Shown: positions 43,619 to 53,352, counted from the first letter of the stretch. The stretch: DNA of 64,000 nt from CBDAPU01 sp965198875 (GCA_965198875.1 CBDAPU010000001.1:2170001-2234000); one strand, 5' to 3'. Program-made: numbers and translations. Notes: generated by a model not told the origin, from the sequence alone.

Positions 43619-44905
43619 ATGAACTTTTCCGGGCGTGGTTCTTCCCTGTGGACATTGCCGATCAGCCCTTCAATGGCATTGGCGCTTGGTTTCCCCAGCA
43701 TTGGCTACTATACCTTCGCCACCTATGCGAGCTTGTCCGGCGCAGGCATGGAGGGAAGTGTAGCGGCAATCGCCACACGCGCCAGCGCCCTGTTGGTACT
43801 GGGCGCCGCCTTTTTCTCGGCCTGGCGATATCGCACTCCCCTGCCTGCCCGCCTGATCCCCGGGCTTTTGTTTGTGGGTATTTACCTTTTGCGAATGCTG
43901 GAGAATATCGGGTTGCAGGGCGTGAGTATTGCTTACGGTAACGGCAAAGCGTTTCTTATCTTCATTTTCAGCTCAATTCTAACATCGCTGGCGCTATCGA
44001 TCATCTGGCGCGGGTTATCGTCAAGGGACTGCCGTATTATTTTCTCTTTCATGGCTGTTTTTTTTACTGCAGGCGCCTTGTTTAGCATGGATAATTCCGG
44101 GATGCTGCGTCTTGCATTCACAAAAGTCAATCCCATCTCGCTGGCCTATGTGTGTTCTTCATTTATATTCTACTACCTGCTCATCGCTCAAAAAAGCTGG
44201 CGTGCTGGCATTGAGGCCGTCATTATGATCCCCTTTCTGATCATGATTGCAGCGCAGGCGCAATCACGAGGGATGATGATAAGCAGCGCCGTTTGCCTGA
44301 TGATTTACATCGCAACTCGCCGGGGAAAACATCTGTTTGTGACATTGGGCATGATGGGTTTATTGCTCGTCATGGTTATGCTGACCATTGATTATCACTA
44401 TTTTGAAACAGCACTTGCGGCACTGCAACGGATTGACCCCGTGAACGATCGATCAACTGCAATCCGCGTCCTGCTTTTTCGTGGCGCATTCGAGCAATTC
44501 CTGGCTGATCCCCTGTTTGGACGTTATGTAAACGAGCTAAACACGGGCTTTTATCCGCATAACATCTATCTGGAATCCCTGATGGCGGTGGGTTTTATCG
44601 GCTCCATACCCTTTTTCCTGCATCTGTTTTTTGCATCTACGGCGGCGTTTTCCATTCTGTGGTCAAATAACACCAACTGGCTATGGGCATTTATCGCCCT
44701 CATGTTTTTTCGCGAGGCCATAGGCGCGGCGGCGAGTTTCTCGATTTGGGGGATTCCCGGCTTCTGGATCACGTCATTTCTGGTGATTGCAATCTGGCAT
44801 GGACGAAGGCGCAGCTACGCTTGGTGGCGAATACAAACTGGCGCTGTTGCAATGCGAGCCGGAATACATCAACCACCCGGACGCACCCACCCCGTTCTCA
44901 ACTGA
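43619..44905 (+). CDS. O-antigen polymerase/ligase family (Wzy/WaaL-like)
   Basis: A 428-residue polytopic protein with about ten to twelve hydrophobic segments. The Wzy_C-type signature is visible: FGRYVNELNTGFYPHNIYLE, then SLMAVGFIGSIPFFL near residues 300-335, following a periplasmic loop with paired arginines. It would polymerise flipped repeat units in the periplasm or ligate them to a core. With the Wzz-like protein at 28889 it completes a Wzy-dependent scheme in which a PglK-type flippase replaces Wzx. Confidence 0.85.
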   Translation: MNFSGRGSSLWTLPISPSMALALGFPSIGYYTFATYASLSGAGMEGSVAAIATRASALLVLGAAFFSAWRYRTPLPARLIPGLLFVGIYLLRMLENIGLQGVSIAYGNGKAFLIFIFSSILTSLALSIIWRGLSSRDCRIIFSFMAVFFTAGALFSMDNSGMLRLAFTKVNPISLAYVCSSFIFYYLLIAQKSWRAGIEAVIMIPFLIMIAAQAQSRGMMISSAVCLMIYIATRRGKHLFVTLGMMGLLLVMVMLTIDYHYFETALAALQRIDPVNDRSTAIRVLLFRGAFEQFLADPLFGRYVNELNTGFYPHNIYLESLMAVGFIGSIPFFLHLFFASTAAFSILWSNNTNWLWAFIALMFFREAIGAAASFSIWGIPGFWITSFLVIAIWHGRRRSYAWWRIQTGAVAMRAGIHQPPGRTHPVLN

Positions 44906-44920
44906 AACCCTGAAATTGAC

Positions 44921-46057
44921 ATGAGCAGAATCATCATCACTCAGCCCGCCCTGCCGCATTACAGGAGAGCGCTGTTCTCACGCCTGGCGGACCTGGTCGG
45001 CCCCGGATTTGCCGTTTATGCAGGCAGATCTCAGGAGATGGGTGTACTGGAAAGCGAACAGGGGCAAGCTGCCTGGGAGCATGAGCTGGGTCCTGTGCGC
45101 TCGCTTGTTCCTGGCATTGGATGGCAAGCAGGGGTTTTGACGTTGCCGATTGCAAAAGGCGATGTGCTGATTGTCTGCGGCGAGCCACGGGTGCTTTCCA
45201 GCTTGATACTGCTCATCAAGGCAAGATGGACAGGCGCCCGCACATTCTGGTGGGGGCATTACTGGTCGGCGATAAGCAAGCCCTGGCGTGCTGCACTGCG
45301 CCTCATCATCATGCGCCTGCTCGCCGATGCGATTATTTTTTATACCGACCTTGAGGTGATGCAATACCGTGCCCGGCAGGGGCGATATGGCAGTCAACCG
45401 GTATACGCACTGAACAACGGTATTGAAACCAGCGAGATCAAAAAGCGGCGCACCGCCTTCTCCTTGCCCGGGCGCCCTGTAGATCTGCTGTTTATCGGGC
45501 GCATCACAAAGAAAGCCCGCCTCGATCTGTTGTTGGCCGCTTTGGCCCAGCGTGAATGCGCCACGACTACCCTTGGTATCATTGGTGATGGCCCGATGCG
45601 CCCGGCTTTAAGGCGGCAAGCCCTGGAACTTGGTGTTTCCAGGCGCATTACCTGGCATGCCGGGAGTGTTAATGAGGCGGACATTGCCCAGGTAGCGAAC
45701 CGCTACAAGGTCTTCGTCTACCCCGGTAGCGTTGGCCTGTCTCTTATTCATGGCCTTGCCTATGGACTGCCCGCCATCGTCCATGATGATTACCGGGAGC
45801 AGTACCCGGAAATTGCAGCGCTACGGCCCGGGGAAAATGGTGTGGTGTTTCGTAAGGGCGATGCCCGGGACCTGGCCCGCAAGATCGCCACGCTGCTCAC
45901 GGATGAGATGAATCTTGAGCGCATGTCTCTCGCCGCCGTCGCCACCACTGAGCAGAGTTTTAATGTGGCTGACATGGCGGAGCGGTTTATGCAAGCCATC
46001 AACTCCGTTGATGCGGATTTGATGTCGCCCCCTCAGCGCTGGTATTATAAGGAGTGA
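44921..46057 (+). CDS. Glycosyltransferase family 4
   Basis: A 378-residue GT-B enzyme. The N-terminal IIITQPALPHYRRALFSRLA is followed by linker residues. The C-terminal domain has VDLLFIGRITKKARLDLLLA, TTLGIIGDGPMRPALRR and VFVYPGSVGLSLIHGLAYGL, with PAIVHDDYREQYPE (E..GL..E nucleotide-sugar region, here modified). Probably a retaining sugar transferase for the repeat unit. It overlaps the next GT gene by 4 bases (GTGA). Confidence 0.83.
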   Translation: MSRIIITQPALPHYRRALFSRLADLVGPGFAVYAGRSQEMGVLESEQGQAAWEHELGPVRSLVPGIGWQAGVLTLPIAKGDVLIVCGEPRVLSSLILLIKARWTGARTFWWGHYWSAISKPWRAALRLIIMRLLADAIIFYTDLEVMQYRARQGRYGSQPVYALNNGIETSEIKKRRTAFSLPGRPVDLLFIGRITKKARLDLLLAALAQRECATTTLGIIGDGPMRPALRRQALELGVSRRITWHAGSVNEADIAQVANRYKVFVYPGSVGLSLIHGLAYGLPAIVHDDYREQYPEIAALRPGENGVVFRKGDARDLARKIATLLTDEMNLERMSLAAVATTEQSFNVADMAERFMQAINSVDADLMSPPQRWYYKE

Positions 46058-47082
46058 GTAGCTTGCAAGAGAGCCGAGCAGAGGCCATTGTCCACGCCTC
46101 CTGTCCAGATGGTCATCGGCAGAGAAACAGGGATCACCTCGGCAAGCTCTTTGCTGGCGAAAAAGTCTATGGGTCCTTATGCAGCCTGTTATTCATACGC
46201 CTGGTACGGGTGAGGCGTCTGCTTATCTCCACGCTGGATGATAATGTGATCGCATTTGCCTGCCTTGCACTGACAAGAGCGGTGTGCGGCAAGCGAACGG
46301 TTGCCCTGTTTCTGCGACCGCATGCCTGTTTTGGCGACACCTTGCGCGCTACGGTAAAACGTTGGCTCTTTGTCTCACTAAAGCGGTTGCCGAATCTCAC
46401 CCTTATCACGCTCACGCCTTTTAATATCAGGCCCGAATACGCCTGCATCGCCCATGTCGGCTCTTACGATCCCCAGTATTGGGACCTGACCGAGCATGAG
46501 TTGAGGCAGTCGCCACAGACAGAGCTGTCGCGCAATGTGAGGGAAATGGCTGCCGGCAGACCCCTCATCTGTGCATTGGGCAGGATTGACTCAAGCAAAG
46601 GAGTGGCCTTTATGGTGGATATCCTGAGGCACAATCCGTTGCTCGGCGAGGAGTTGCTGTGGGTGTGGGCAGGGCACGCACCAAAGGCCGAACGCCAGTG
46701 GGTAGAAAGATTGACCAGGGCGGGCGCCCTGGTTATTGACCGTTATCTGACGGAAGAGGAATTATTCAGTCTTTATGCTATTTCAAGTGTAATGTGGGCC
46801 TGCTATGCACCGGACTATGATCAGGCGTCCGGGATTTTCGGCAGAGCAATACAATACAAAGTGCCAGTTATCCTGCGCGAGGGTTCGCTGCTCCAGCAAT
46901 TTGCACAGCGTTATGGGGTCGACATCATCCCTGTTACTTACGGTGCGGTCAATGAGGCGGCGACCAGGATCAGCGCCATCACTGCATCAGGCTCAAATAA
47001 AATTGACCCGGCACAAAGCTGCAACACACCCGTCTCTTTATGGCGTAGCCATTTCATCTCGGCAGTTGAGCAGGCCCTGTAG
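46054..47082 (+). CDS. GT4-like glycosyltransferase
   Basis: A 342-residue GT-B-like protein that is diverged. The C-terminal half shows RPLICALGRIDSSKGVAFMV, LLWVWAGHAPKAERQW, VIDRYLTEEELFSLYAISSV and ASGIFGRAIQYKVPVILREG. The last has the SG.FG.A..Y..PVI pattern of the donor site. It starts at GTG 46054 within the end of the preceding GT gene, indicating coupled translation. Substrate unknown. Confidence 0.75.
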   Translation: MSSLQESRAEAIVHASCPDGHRQRNRDHLGKLFAGEKVYGSLCSLLFIRLVRVRRLLISTLDDNVIAFACLALTRAVCGKRTVALFLRPHACFGDTLRATVKRWLFVSLKRLPNLTLITLTPFNIRPEYACIAHVGSYDPQYWDLTEHELRQSPQTELSRNVREMAAGRPLICALGRIDSSKGVAFMVDILRHNPLLGEELLWVWAGHAPKAERQWVERLTRAGALVIDRYLTEEELFSLYAISSVMWACYAPDYDQASGIFGRAIQYKVPVILREGSLLQQFAQRYGVDIIPVTYGAVNEAATRISAITASGSNKIDPAQSCNTPVSLWRSHFISAVEQAL

Positions 47083-47372
47083 ATCGCTTTATCTAAGGAT
47101 GCGAGTTTGTGGCCGGGGTCGTTCAGGATATATTGACGGGATGGTTGATTATGCCTGGATGGCGTCAGGACATCCCATGGATGTGTCGGGCGTATTTGCT
47201 GATCGCCAACACGGAAGCGTATATATTGTACTCGCCTACTTTCATTGCGCTGGCGGGTATCGTTACCGGCTGGGCGCAAACTGGCAAGACAAGGCAACTT
47301 GTTCCGGCGCCTGGAAAAAATTAAACTTAAACACTTGACGGCCTTTATACGCTCCCAAAAACAGCTTAAAAA

Positions 47373-48458
47373 ATGAAACCCATCGCCATCCACATGACCA
47401 ATATCCACGGACGGGGCGCAATAGTTCTGATGAGTTCGCTCGTGCCCGCCATGCTGGATGAGGCCGAGGCGGGTATCGCCCGCATTTACCTGCTCGGCGG
47501 GGGTCATTTCCAGCGTTTGTTATCAGGCTATGGTGTTGACTTGCAAACCCGGCGCCGCTATCTGCCGAAGGCCCTGTCCCGGGCATTTGAGGTGCTGGTG
47601 TTCTCAAGAAGGTTTGGCGGCGATGGGGGCTTGCTGGTGCTGGGCGATCTGCCGCTTCGGGGCGTGCAAAACCAGACGGTGCTGGTGCATACGCCGTTTC
47701 TCTTCGGCGGCTTCGAAAAACAGCCATTTGCAGAGCGGATCAAAAACCGCCTGATGCGGGCTGTCTTTCGCATGAATGCCGGCTGGGCGCGGGCCTTCAT
47801 TGTGCAAACCGAGCACATAGCGCTTGCGCTACAGTCTGTATACGGCATACCGCAGGAGAAAATCGTGATCATCCCGCACCCGCCGCCAACTTGGGCACTT
47901 GATGAGTCACGAGGAAACAACAGGCCATCGAACATATCGGCAAGGGGGTTGCGCCTGTTTTACCCGGCCAAGAGTTACAGTCATAAGAACCATGCCCTTC
48001 TGGGCGGCCTCTCTCAAGAGATGTTGCCGAGCGGTTTGTTAGAAGGTCTCACATTGACCATTGATGAGCAGGATAACCCGAATGCCCGCCTGAGCGCTAT
48101 TCAGTGTCTTGGGGAGATAAGCCTGGATGAGTTGATAAAAGTCTATCATCAATCCGATGGGCTGCTGTTTCTCTCCCATGCGGAAAGTTACGGGCTTCCA
48201 CTGGTGGAGGCGATGTATCTTGGCAAGCCGATCATCTGCCCGGATCTGCCTTACGCCAGGGAGTTATGCCAGGACACGGCCATCTACTTCACTGTGGATA
48301 AGCCCGAGTCCCTCATTGCGGCGCTTGTCGAGCTTAAAGCAAGGCTGGATAAGGGATGGGCGCCCGACTGGACAGATTGTCTCAGTCGATTTCCCAGAGA
48401 CTGGCCGGAGGCCGCCAGGCGTTTTCTTGCCGTGGCCAGCGAGGGCCCCGGCTGTTGA
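47373..48458 (+). CDS. Glycosyltransferase family 4 (GT1-like group)
   Basis: A 361-residue GT-B protein. N-terminal half: MTNIHGRGAIVLMSSLVPAM and VLVHTPFLFGG. C-terminal half: GLRLFYPAKSYSHKNHALLG, then SDGLLFLSHAESYGLPLVEA followed by MYLGKPIICPDLPYAREL (the donor-site ES.GLP..EA motif). Clear retaining GT4 signature. The 290-base gap before it holds no convincing gene. Confidence 0.86.
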   Translation: MKPIAIHMTNIHGRGAIVLMSSLVPAMLDEAEAGIARIYLLGGGHFQRLLSGYGVDLQTRRRYLPKALSRAFEVLVFSRRFGGDGGLLVLGDLPLRGVQNQTVLVHTPFLFGGFEKQPFAERIKNRLMRAVFRMNAGWARAFIVQTEHIALALQSVYGIPQEKIVIIPHPPPTWALDESRGNNRPSNISARGLRLFYPAKSYSHKNHALLGGLSQEMLPSGLLEGLTLTIDEQDNPNARLSAIQCLGEISLDELIKVYHQSDGLLFLSHAESYGLPLVEAMYLGKPIICPDLPYARELCQDTAIYFTVDKPESLIAALVELKARLDKGWAPDWTDCLSRFPRDWPEAARRFLAVASEGPGC

Positions 48459-48602
48459 TGTTGGCGTCTCGTGATGTTGGCGTCTCGGCAGGGCGGCGCC
48501 GTCCATCCCGGCCTTGCAACTGGCCGGCAAACTGCCTGCAACCCGGCGGGCGGTATCGTTAAGCGCCCCATCGTCTGCACGCCAGGATAACAACACCCCA
48601 TC

Positions 48603-49364
48603 GTGAAAATCTCCGTCATTACCGTCTGCTTTAATGCCGCCGGGACGATCCGCCATACGCTGGAGTCTTTCTTTATGCAGGATTATGCCGACAAGGAACT
48701 GATTGTTATCGATGGCGGCTCGACTGATGGCACGGTCGATGTCGTGCAAGGGTTTTTATCCGAGAGGATCACCCTGATATCAGAGCCCGATCAGGGGATC
48801 TTTGATGCAATGAACAAGGGCCTTGCCCTCTTCTCCGGTGATGCTGTGGGTATGCTGAATGCGGATGATCGCTTTCACGATGGCTTCATCCTCACCCGCA
48901 TTGCCGAGGGTCTTCATGAAGCGGACATGATCTCCGGTCATCTTGACTACGTTAAGGATCACGAAAGCCGGCGCATAGTGCGCCGTTGGCGGGTCGGGGC
49001 TTACCGAAAACAGGCGTTTCGGCGTGGCTGGATGCCGGCCCATCCAACCTTTTATGCCCGTCGGCGGGTTATCGATACCGTGGGCGCCTACAACATCGAC
49101 TATAGAATCGCTGCTGATTATGACTGGATGCTACGCGCCTACGAGATGCACAATTTCAGTGAGTACTTTATCGATCATGTCATGGTGGATATGACGCCTG
49201 GTGGTAATTCTGCAATCGGCGTATCATCGAGCCTGATTCAAAATGTCGAGGCCCTGCGCTCAAGGCAAACATGGCTCAGCGCCGGGATCATTGATTATGC
49301 TTTTTTCGCAAAGCCGCTACGCAAGCTCCATCAATTCATCCCTGCTCGGGCAGATGGGGCATAA
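48603..49364 (+). CDS. Glycosyltransferase family 2 (WcaA/WbbN-like)
   Basis: A 253-residue GT2 starting at GTG 48603 with MKISVITVCFNAAGTIRHTL. VIDGGSTDGT, EPDQGIFDAMNKGLALFSGD, GMLNADDRFHDGF and RRGWMPAHPTFYARRRV follow, with AADYDWMLRAYEMH as the base region. This D(Q)GIYDAMNKG pattern is the subgroup common in colanic acid and O-antigen loci. A short tandem copy of TGATGTTGGCGTCTCG lies just upstream, near 48456-48488. Confidence 0.88.
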   Translation: MKISVITVCFNAAGTIRHTLESFFMQDYADKELIVIDGGSTDGTVDVVQGFLSERITLISEPDQGIFDAMNKGLALFSGDAVGMLNADDRFHDGFILTRIAEGLHEADMISGHLDYVKDHESRRIVRRWRVGAYRKQAFRRGWMPAHPTFYARRRVIDTVGAYNIDYRIAADYDWMLRAYEMHNFSEYFIDHVMVDMTPGGNSAIGVSSSLIQNVEALRSRQTWLSAGIIDYAFFAKPLRKLHQFIPARADGA

Positions 49365-49637
49365 TCCTGCCATGAATGTGCAAGCGGGCGGTATTATGAG
49401 ATGTCGGCGCCCGGGTGGCTATGCGCTACAGGGTTGATCGGCGGGGCATTGTCGGTTTTTCAAACCTGTGGCTCGGTGCTGGAAATGGCAGGCGTGAGAA
49501 GATGCTTTGCTATCACATCGAAGAGGCTCAAGACTGCGCTTCTGCCTGTGCAGGACGTTCAGAGAAGTTGATCAAATGAGGTGATCATGTTCGCCATGTT
49601 AGATTAGAGACGCTTGGCGAGAAGCTACGGAACAATT

Positions 49638-50702
49638 ATGGATACATTTTCAAATACGCTATTTATTGTATTGCTGATGGGTCTGATCACAGCGATCAGT
49701 TTTTTCCTGACTGGACGGGTAAGACGATATTGCCTGCAAAACGGCCTCATCGATCATCCCAGTGATCGTAGCTCACATGCCACCCCTACACCCCGGGGCG
49801 GCGGTCTCGCCATTGTTATCATGGTCCTGCTGTGCATTGTGGCGCTGATGTGGTTTGGGTCGCTGCCGTTGAATCTGGGTGGCGGCATGTTGGCCGGCTG
49901 TATGCTGGTGGTACTCGTGGCCTGGATTGATGATCATGGCGATGTCGCAATACGCTGGCGTGGTGTATGTTATCTGGCCGCACCGGCATTGAGTGTGTAT
50001 CTGATCGGCGGCGTGGATGTGACTGGCCTGGATAGCGGATTTTTTGCCAGCATGGGGTTTGTCGAGGATGTGCTCATCATTCTTGCCTTGTCCTGGCTGA
50101 TCAATCTTTATAATTTTATGGATGGCGCCGATGGGTTTGCCGCCATGCAATCGATCACCGCCAGTCTCATAGGCGGTCTTTTTTTCTGGTCGTCTCGCCA
50201 ATATGATCTGGCGCTAATATGTTTTGCAATGATGGCTTCCTGTCTTGGTTTTTTATTCTGGAACTGGTCGCCTGCCAGGATATTCATGGGCGATGTCGGC
50301 AGTTGTATGCTGGGGTTTATGTTCGGCATGCTGATGCTTGCCGGTGAGCGTACCGATTCGGTGCCAGTATCGATATGGTGTATTTTACTGGCGCTGTTTA
50401 TCTGGGATGCAACATTGACGTTACTCAAGCGGCTTGTTTTGGGCGAGTGCTGGTACGCTGCCCACAGGACATTTGCTTTCCATAGATTGATGCAAATGGG
50501 GATGAATCACTCTACTCTGGCACTTTGGGCCCTGGCGTTTAATGTGGTTATCTTGTGGCCTATGGCACTGGTGGCATACACCATGCCATCGTTGTCTACT
50601 TATATGCTCATCGCAAGCGTTGTGATTATGATGACTGTCTGGTCGGTGATACAGTTAGTCTATCTGAAACGGGCGCCGACCTCGCACGAGAGCGCCGGGT
50701 GA
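49638..50702 (+). CDS. Undecaprenyl-phosphate sugar-1-phosphate transferase (WecA/MraY family)
   Basis: About 354 residues with ten or so membrane segments. GLIDHPSDRSSHATPTPRGG, GLAIVIMVLL, DDHGDVAIRW (the DD motif), INLYNFMDGADGFAAMQ and NWSPARIFMGDVGSCMLG are the MraY/WecA active-site blocks. It would start repeat-unit synthesis by putting a HexNAc-phosphate on undecaprenyl phosphate. I chose ATG 49638 over the TTG 24 bases upstream because the hydrophobic start fits. Closest style is WbpL/WecA. Confidence 0.87.
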   Translation: MDTFSNTLFIVLLMGLITAISFFLTGRVRRYCLQNGLIDHPSDRSSHATPTPRGGGLAIVIMVLLCIVALMWFGSLPLNLGGGMLAGCMLVVLVAWIDDHGDVAIRWRGVCYLAAPALSVYLIGGVDVTGLDSGFFASMGFVEDVLIILALSWLINLYNFMDGADGFAAMQSITASLIGGLFFWSSRQYDLALICFAMMASCLGFLFWNWSPARIFMGDVGSCMLGFMFGMLMLAGERTDSVPVSIWCILLALFIWDATLTLLKRLVLGECWYAAHRTFAFHRLMQMGMNHSTLALWALAFNVVILWPMALVAYTMPSLSTYMLIASVVIMMTVWSVIQLVYLKRAPTSHESAG

Positions 50703-50831
50703 ACACAGGTAACCGCAGGCTTGTTCCTGCCTGATCGGGCAGGACTTGGGCGGCGTGCCAGAAAGCCAGTTCGCTCGACCCTGTGATGCCGAGGGTTAAA
50801 TCAATAGCCTTTTCCTGACTGAACATCTGAA

Positions 50832-51698
50832 ATGAAAATCACCAAAGCGCTCTTCCCCGTGGCCGGGCTTGGCACGCGCACCTTGCCGGCGACAAAAGCC
50901 CTGGCCAAAGAGATGTTGCCGCTGGTTGATAAGCCCGTCATTCAATATGCCGTTGAAGAGGCGATCAGTGCGGGGATCAAGGAGATGATTTTTATCACTG
51001 CAGCATCTAAAAAAATACTAAGGCAGCACTTCAGTCGGGACATACCGCTTGAATGCGAACTCAAAGAGCGTGGGGAGAGCAAGTTGCTATCCATCATCCG
51101 TAATGTCCTGCCCGAGGGTGTGTCGTGTCAGTATGTTGTTCAGGAGGCGCCATTGGGTCTGGGGCATGCCGTGTTGTGTGCACAATCACTGGTTGCAGGC
51201 GAGCCGTTTGCGGTTTTACTGGCGGATGATCTTGTCTTTAATGAGGGTAGATCCTGTTTGCAACAGATGATGGACATGTACACAGAGCATGGCGCCAGTG
51301 TGATCGCCGTTCAGAATGTGGCGCGGGAAGACACGGGCAAATACGGGATTGTGCAAACGGATAATGCCGACAACATTAAGATGCGATCCGTCATCGAGAA
51401 ACCACAGCCCGGGGCGGCGCCATCCACACTGGCGATAGTCGGTCGATATATATTGACGCCGCAGATCATGGCGTTGCTGGCACACACCCCACGGGGAGCC
51501 GGTAATGAGATACAACTCACCGATGCTATCGCAGAGCTCCTGTCAGATGAGGATGTGTATGTATGCGAGTTTGAAGGCCGCAGAAGTGATTGCGGCTCGA
51601 TCCTGGGCTACATGCAGGCAAACGTTGAATATGCCCTGAGGCATGAGGGCATAGGGGCGGATTTTCGTGACTTTCTAAGGCAGCTTGATGGCAAGTAA
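50832..51698 (+). CDS. galU: UTP-glucose-1-phosphate uridylyltransferase
   Basis: A 288-residue GalU. ALFPVAGLGTRTLPATKALA, KEMLPLVDKPVIQYAVEEA, EAPLGLGHAVLCAQ, FAVLLADDLV and PRGAGNEIQLTDAIAELL are the standard motifs. It makes UDP-glucose for Ugd and for glycosyltransferases, and ends the polysaccharide locus. Full length. Confidence 0.95.
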   Translation: MKITKALFPVAGLGTRTLPATKALAKEMLPLVDKPVIQYAVEEAISAGIKEMIFITAASKKILRQHFSRDIPLECELKERGESKLLSIIRNVLPEGVSCQYVVQEAPLGLGHAVLCAQSLVAGEPFAVLLADDLVFNEGRSCLQQMMDMYTEHGASVIAVQNVAREDTGKYGIVQTDNADNIKMRSVIEKPQPGAAPSTLAIVGRYILTPQIMALLAHTPRGAGNEIQLTDAIAELLSDEDVYVCEFEGRRSDCGSILGYMQANVEYALRHEGIGADFRDFLRQLDGK

Positions 51699-51765
51699 TA
51701 AGGCGACGCCGCCATGCCTATGGTTGACCTTCCTCTGATGCATTTGTACCATAGGCAGGTCATCT

Positions 51766-51786
51766 ATTCCCCGGTAGCTCAGTTGG
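51766..51786 (+). pseudogene. 5' fragment of tRNA-Asn
   Basis: 21 bases identical to the start of the intact tRNA-Asn and its immediate flank (ATTCCCCGGTAGCTCAGTTGG). After it the sequence diverges into a hairpin-bearing region, so this copy is a remnant. Confidence 0.75.
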
Positions 51787-51801
51787 GTGAGGCGGAAGTT
51801 A

Positions 51802-51828
51802 GAAAAAGACACTCAAGGCGTCTTTTTC
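51802..51828 (+). terminator. Hairpin with T-rich descending arm, probable terminator
   Basis: GAAAAAGAC (51802-51810) pairs perfectly with GTCTTTTTC (51820-51828) around a 9-base loop. A GC outer pairing GGCGG/CCGCC is possible. Sits just after galU and inside the disrupted tRNA copy. The A/T symmetry would allow action in both directions. Confidence 0.55.
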
Positions 51829-51915
51829 CCGCCGAGCGCAAGGCCGTGGATGGCCGAGCCGGTAGCCCCCGCCAGGGATGGTCACAAGCTCGTGGGTAAC
51901 GATGAGATGAATAAT

Positions 51916-51991
51916 TCCCCGGTAGCTCAGTTGGTAGAGCGGGTGACTGTTAATCACTAGGTCGGCGGTTCGAGCCCGTCCCGGGGAGCCA
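51916..51991 (+). tRNA. tRNA-Asn (anticodon GTT)
   Basis: A 76-base tRNA with encoded CCA. The acceptor TCCCCGG pairs with CCGGGGA, the anticodon loop CTGTTAA gives GTT, and the T-arm GGCGGTTCGAGCCCGTC is normal apart from one weak pair. No clear promoter was seen. Confidence 0.95.
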
Positions 51992-52127
51992 TAGGTTGCT
52001 CAATTCTTTTTGACCAATCCAGCACACTCCATCGACTGTGCGGTGATCGCCCGCCCCCATTGCCTCGGCGGCGGATGGGAACCTTCTTTAGCTTTGCACC
52101 CGTCCAGTATCACTTTTGAGGAAATTA

Positions 52128-52146
52128 TCGAGCCCGTCCCGGGGAG
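52128..52146 (+). other. attR-like repeat of the tRNA-Asn 3' end
   Basis: 19 bases identical to the T-loop and acceptor end of tRNA-Asn (51970-51988), 158 bases downstream in direct orientation. tRNA 3' ends are classic attachment sites for integrating elements. The short DNA between the copies contains no integrase gene. This could be the scar left by a lost element, or part of a tRNA duplication. Confidence 0.55.
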
Positions 52147-52167
52147 TGATACCCCGTCAAGTACATT

Positions 52168-53352
52168 TCAATCCAGCGCTTTTTTAAGCCGATCTATCGC
52201 CATCTGAAGGTTTTCCATACTGGTGGCGTAGGACAGGCGCATATAACCGGCAGCGCCGAAGGCCGAGCCCGGCACCAGCGCCACCCCCGCCCGCTCCAGC
52301 AGGTACTCACCCAGCTCAACATCATCGGCTACCCCGTCCAGCCTGTCGATGACGCCTTGCATATGGGGGAAGCTGTAGAAGGTGCCGTCTGCGGGGATAC
52401 ACGCTACACCGGCAATGTTGTTTAAGCTCGCATGAACAAAATCATGCCGCTCTTTGAATATCGCCGTGCTCTGTTCAATATAAGTGCGCGGGCCCTGCAG
52501 CGCGGCAATAGCGGCGTGTTGTGAAATCGATGCCGGATTGGAGGTGCTCTGCGACTGGATTTTTTGCATCGCCGCTACCAGTGATGGCGGTCCGCCCAGA
52601 TAACCAATACGCCAGCCGGTCATGGAATAGGCCTTGGAGAGCCCATTGACGACAACGGTGCGATCATGTAGCTCAGGGCACACATTCACGATATTCTGAA
52701 AGCGCTCTTCTCCCCACAGGATATGTTCATAAATATCATCCGTTAAGATGATGATCCGTGGATGCGCCACCAACACGGAGGCGAGCTCCGTTAATTCCTC
52801 CCTGCTGTAACTCACCCCGGTGGGGTTCGCCGGACTGTTGATAATGAACAGGCGGGTTTTATCCGTGATCGCTGCCCGTAGCTGCTCTTTTGACGCCTTA
52901 AAACGACTATCAATGCCGGTGTTAATGATCACCGGTGTCGCCCCCGCTAATCTCGCCATGTCCGGATAAGATACCCAGTAAGGCGCCGGGATGAGCACCT
53001 CGTCTTCCGGGTTGAGTAGCCCCTGCATCAGGTTATAGATGCTGTGTTTCGCCCCGCAGGACACCAGGATCTGCTCCGCTCCGTAAGTCAGCGCATTCTC
53101 CCGCTGGAACTTATTGATGATCGCCTGCTTTAACTCAGGCAGGCCGCCAACCGCCGTGTACTTTGTCTTGCCACTGTTGATGGCTCTAATGGCCGCATCC
53201 TTGATGTGCGCCGGGGTATCAAAGTCGGGCTCACCCGCCCCCAGTGCAATGACGTCATGGCCTCTCGCCCTCAGCTCGGCGGCTCTTGCGGTGATGGCCA
53301 GCGTGGGAGAGGGTTTGATGTTGGTGGTACGGTTTGCAATGCGGATCGCCAA
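52168..53352 (-). CDS. Aspartate aminotransferase (class I, subgroup Ib)
   Basis: A 394-residue PLP transaminase. TKYTAVGGLPELKQAII, LVSCGAKHSIYNLMQGLL, INSPANPTGVSYSREEL and VVNGLSKAYSMTGWRIGYLG (PLP lysine) are typical. It closes with SYATSMENLQMAIDRLKK. The length and the Ib-type N-terminus fit bacterial aspartate (or aspartate/prephenate) aminotransferase. It is divergent from uvrB. Confidence 0.93.
   Translation of the reverse strand: MAIRIANRTTNIKPSPTLAITARAAELRARGHDVIALGAGEPDFDTPAHIKDAAIRAINSGKTKYTAVGGLPELKQAIINKFQRENALTYGAEQILVSCGAKHSIYNLMQGLLNPEDEVLIPAPYWVSYPDMARLAGATPVIINTGIDSRFKASKEQLRAAITDKTRLFIINSPANPTGVSYSREELTELASVLVAHPRIIILTDDIYEHILWGEERFQNIVNVCPELHDRTVVVNGLSKAYSMTGWRIGYLGGPPSLVAAMQKIQSQSTSNPASISQHAAIAALQGPRTYIEQSTAIFKERHDFVHASLNNIAGVACIPADGTFYSFPHMQGVIDRLDGVADDVELGEYLLERAGVALVPGSAFGAAGYMRLSYATSMENLQMAIDRLKKALD

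Noticed and set aside
47109..47324. 71-codon frame between two glycosyltransferase genes
   Set aside because: Non-ATG start, no ribosome-binding site, no recognised features.
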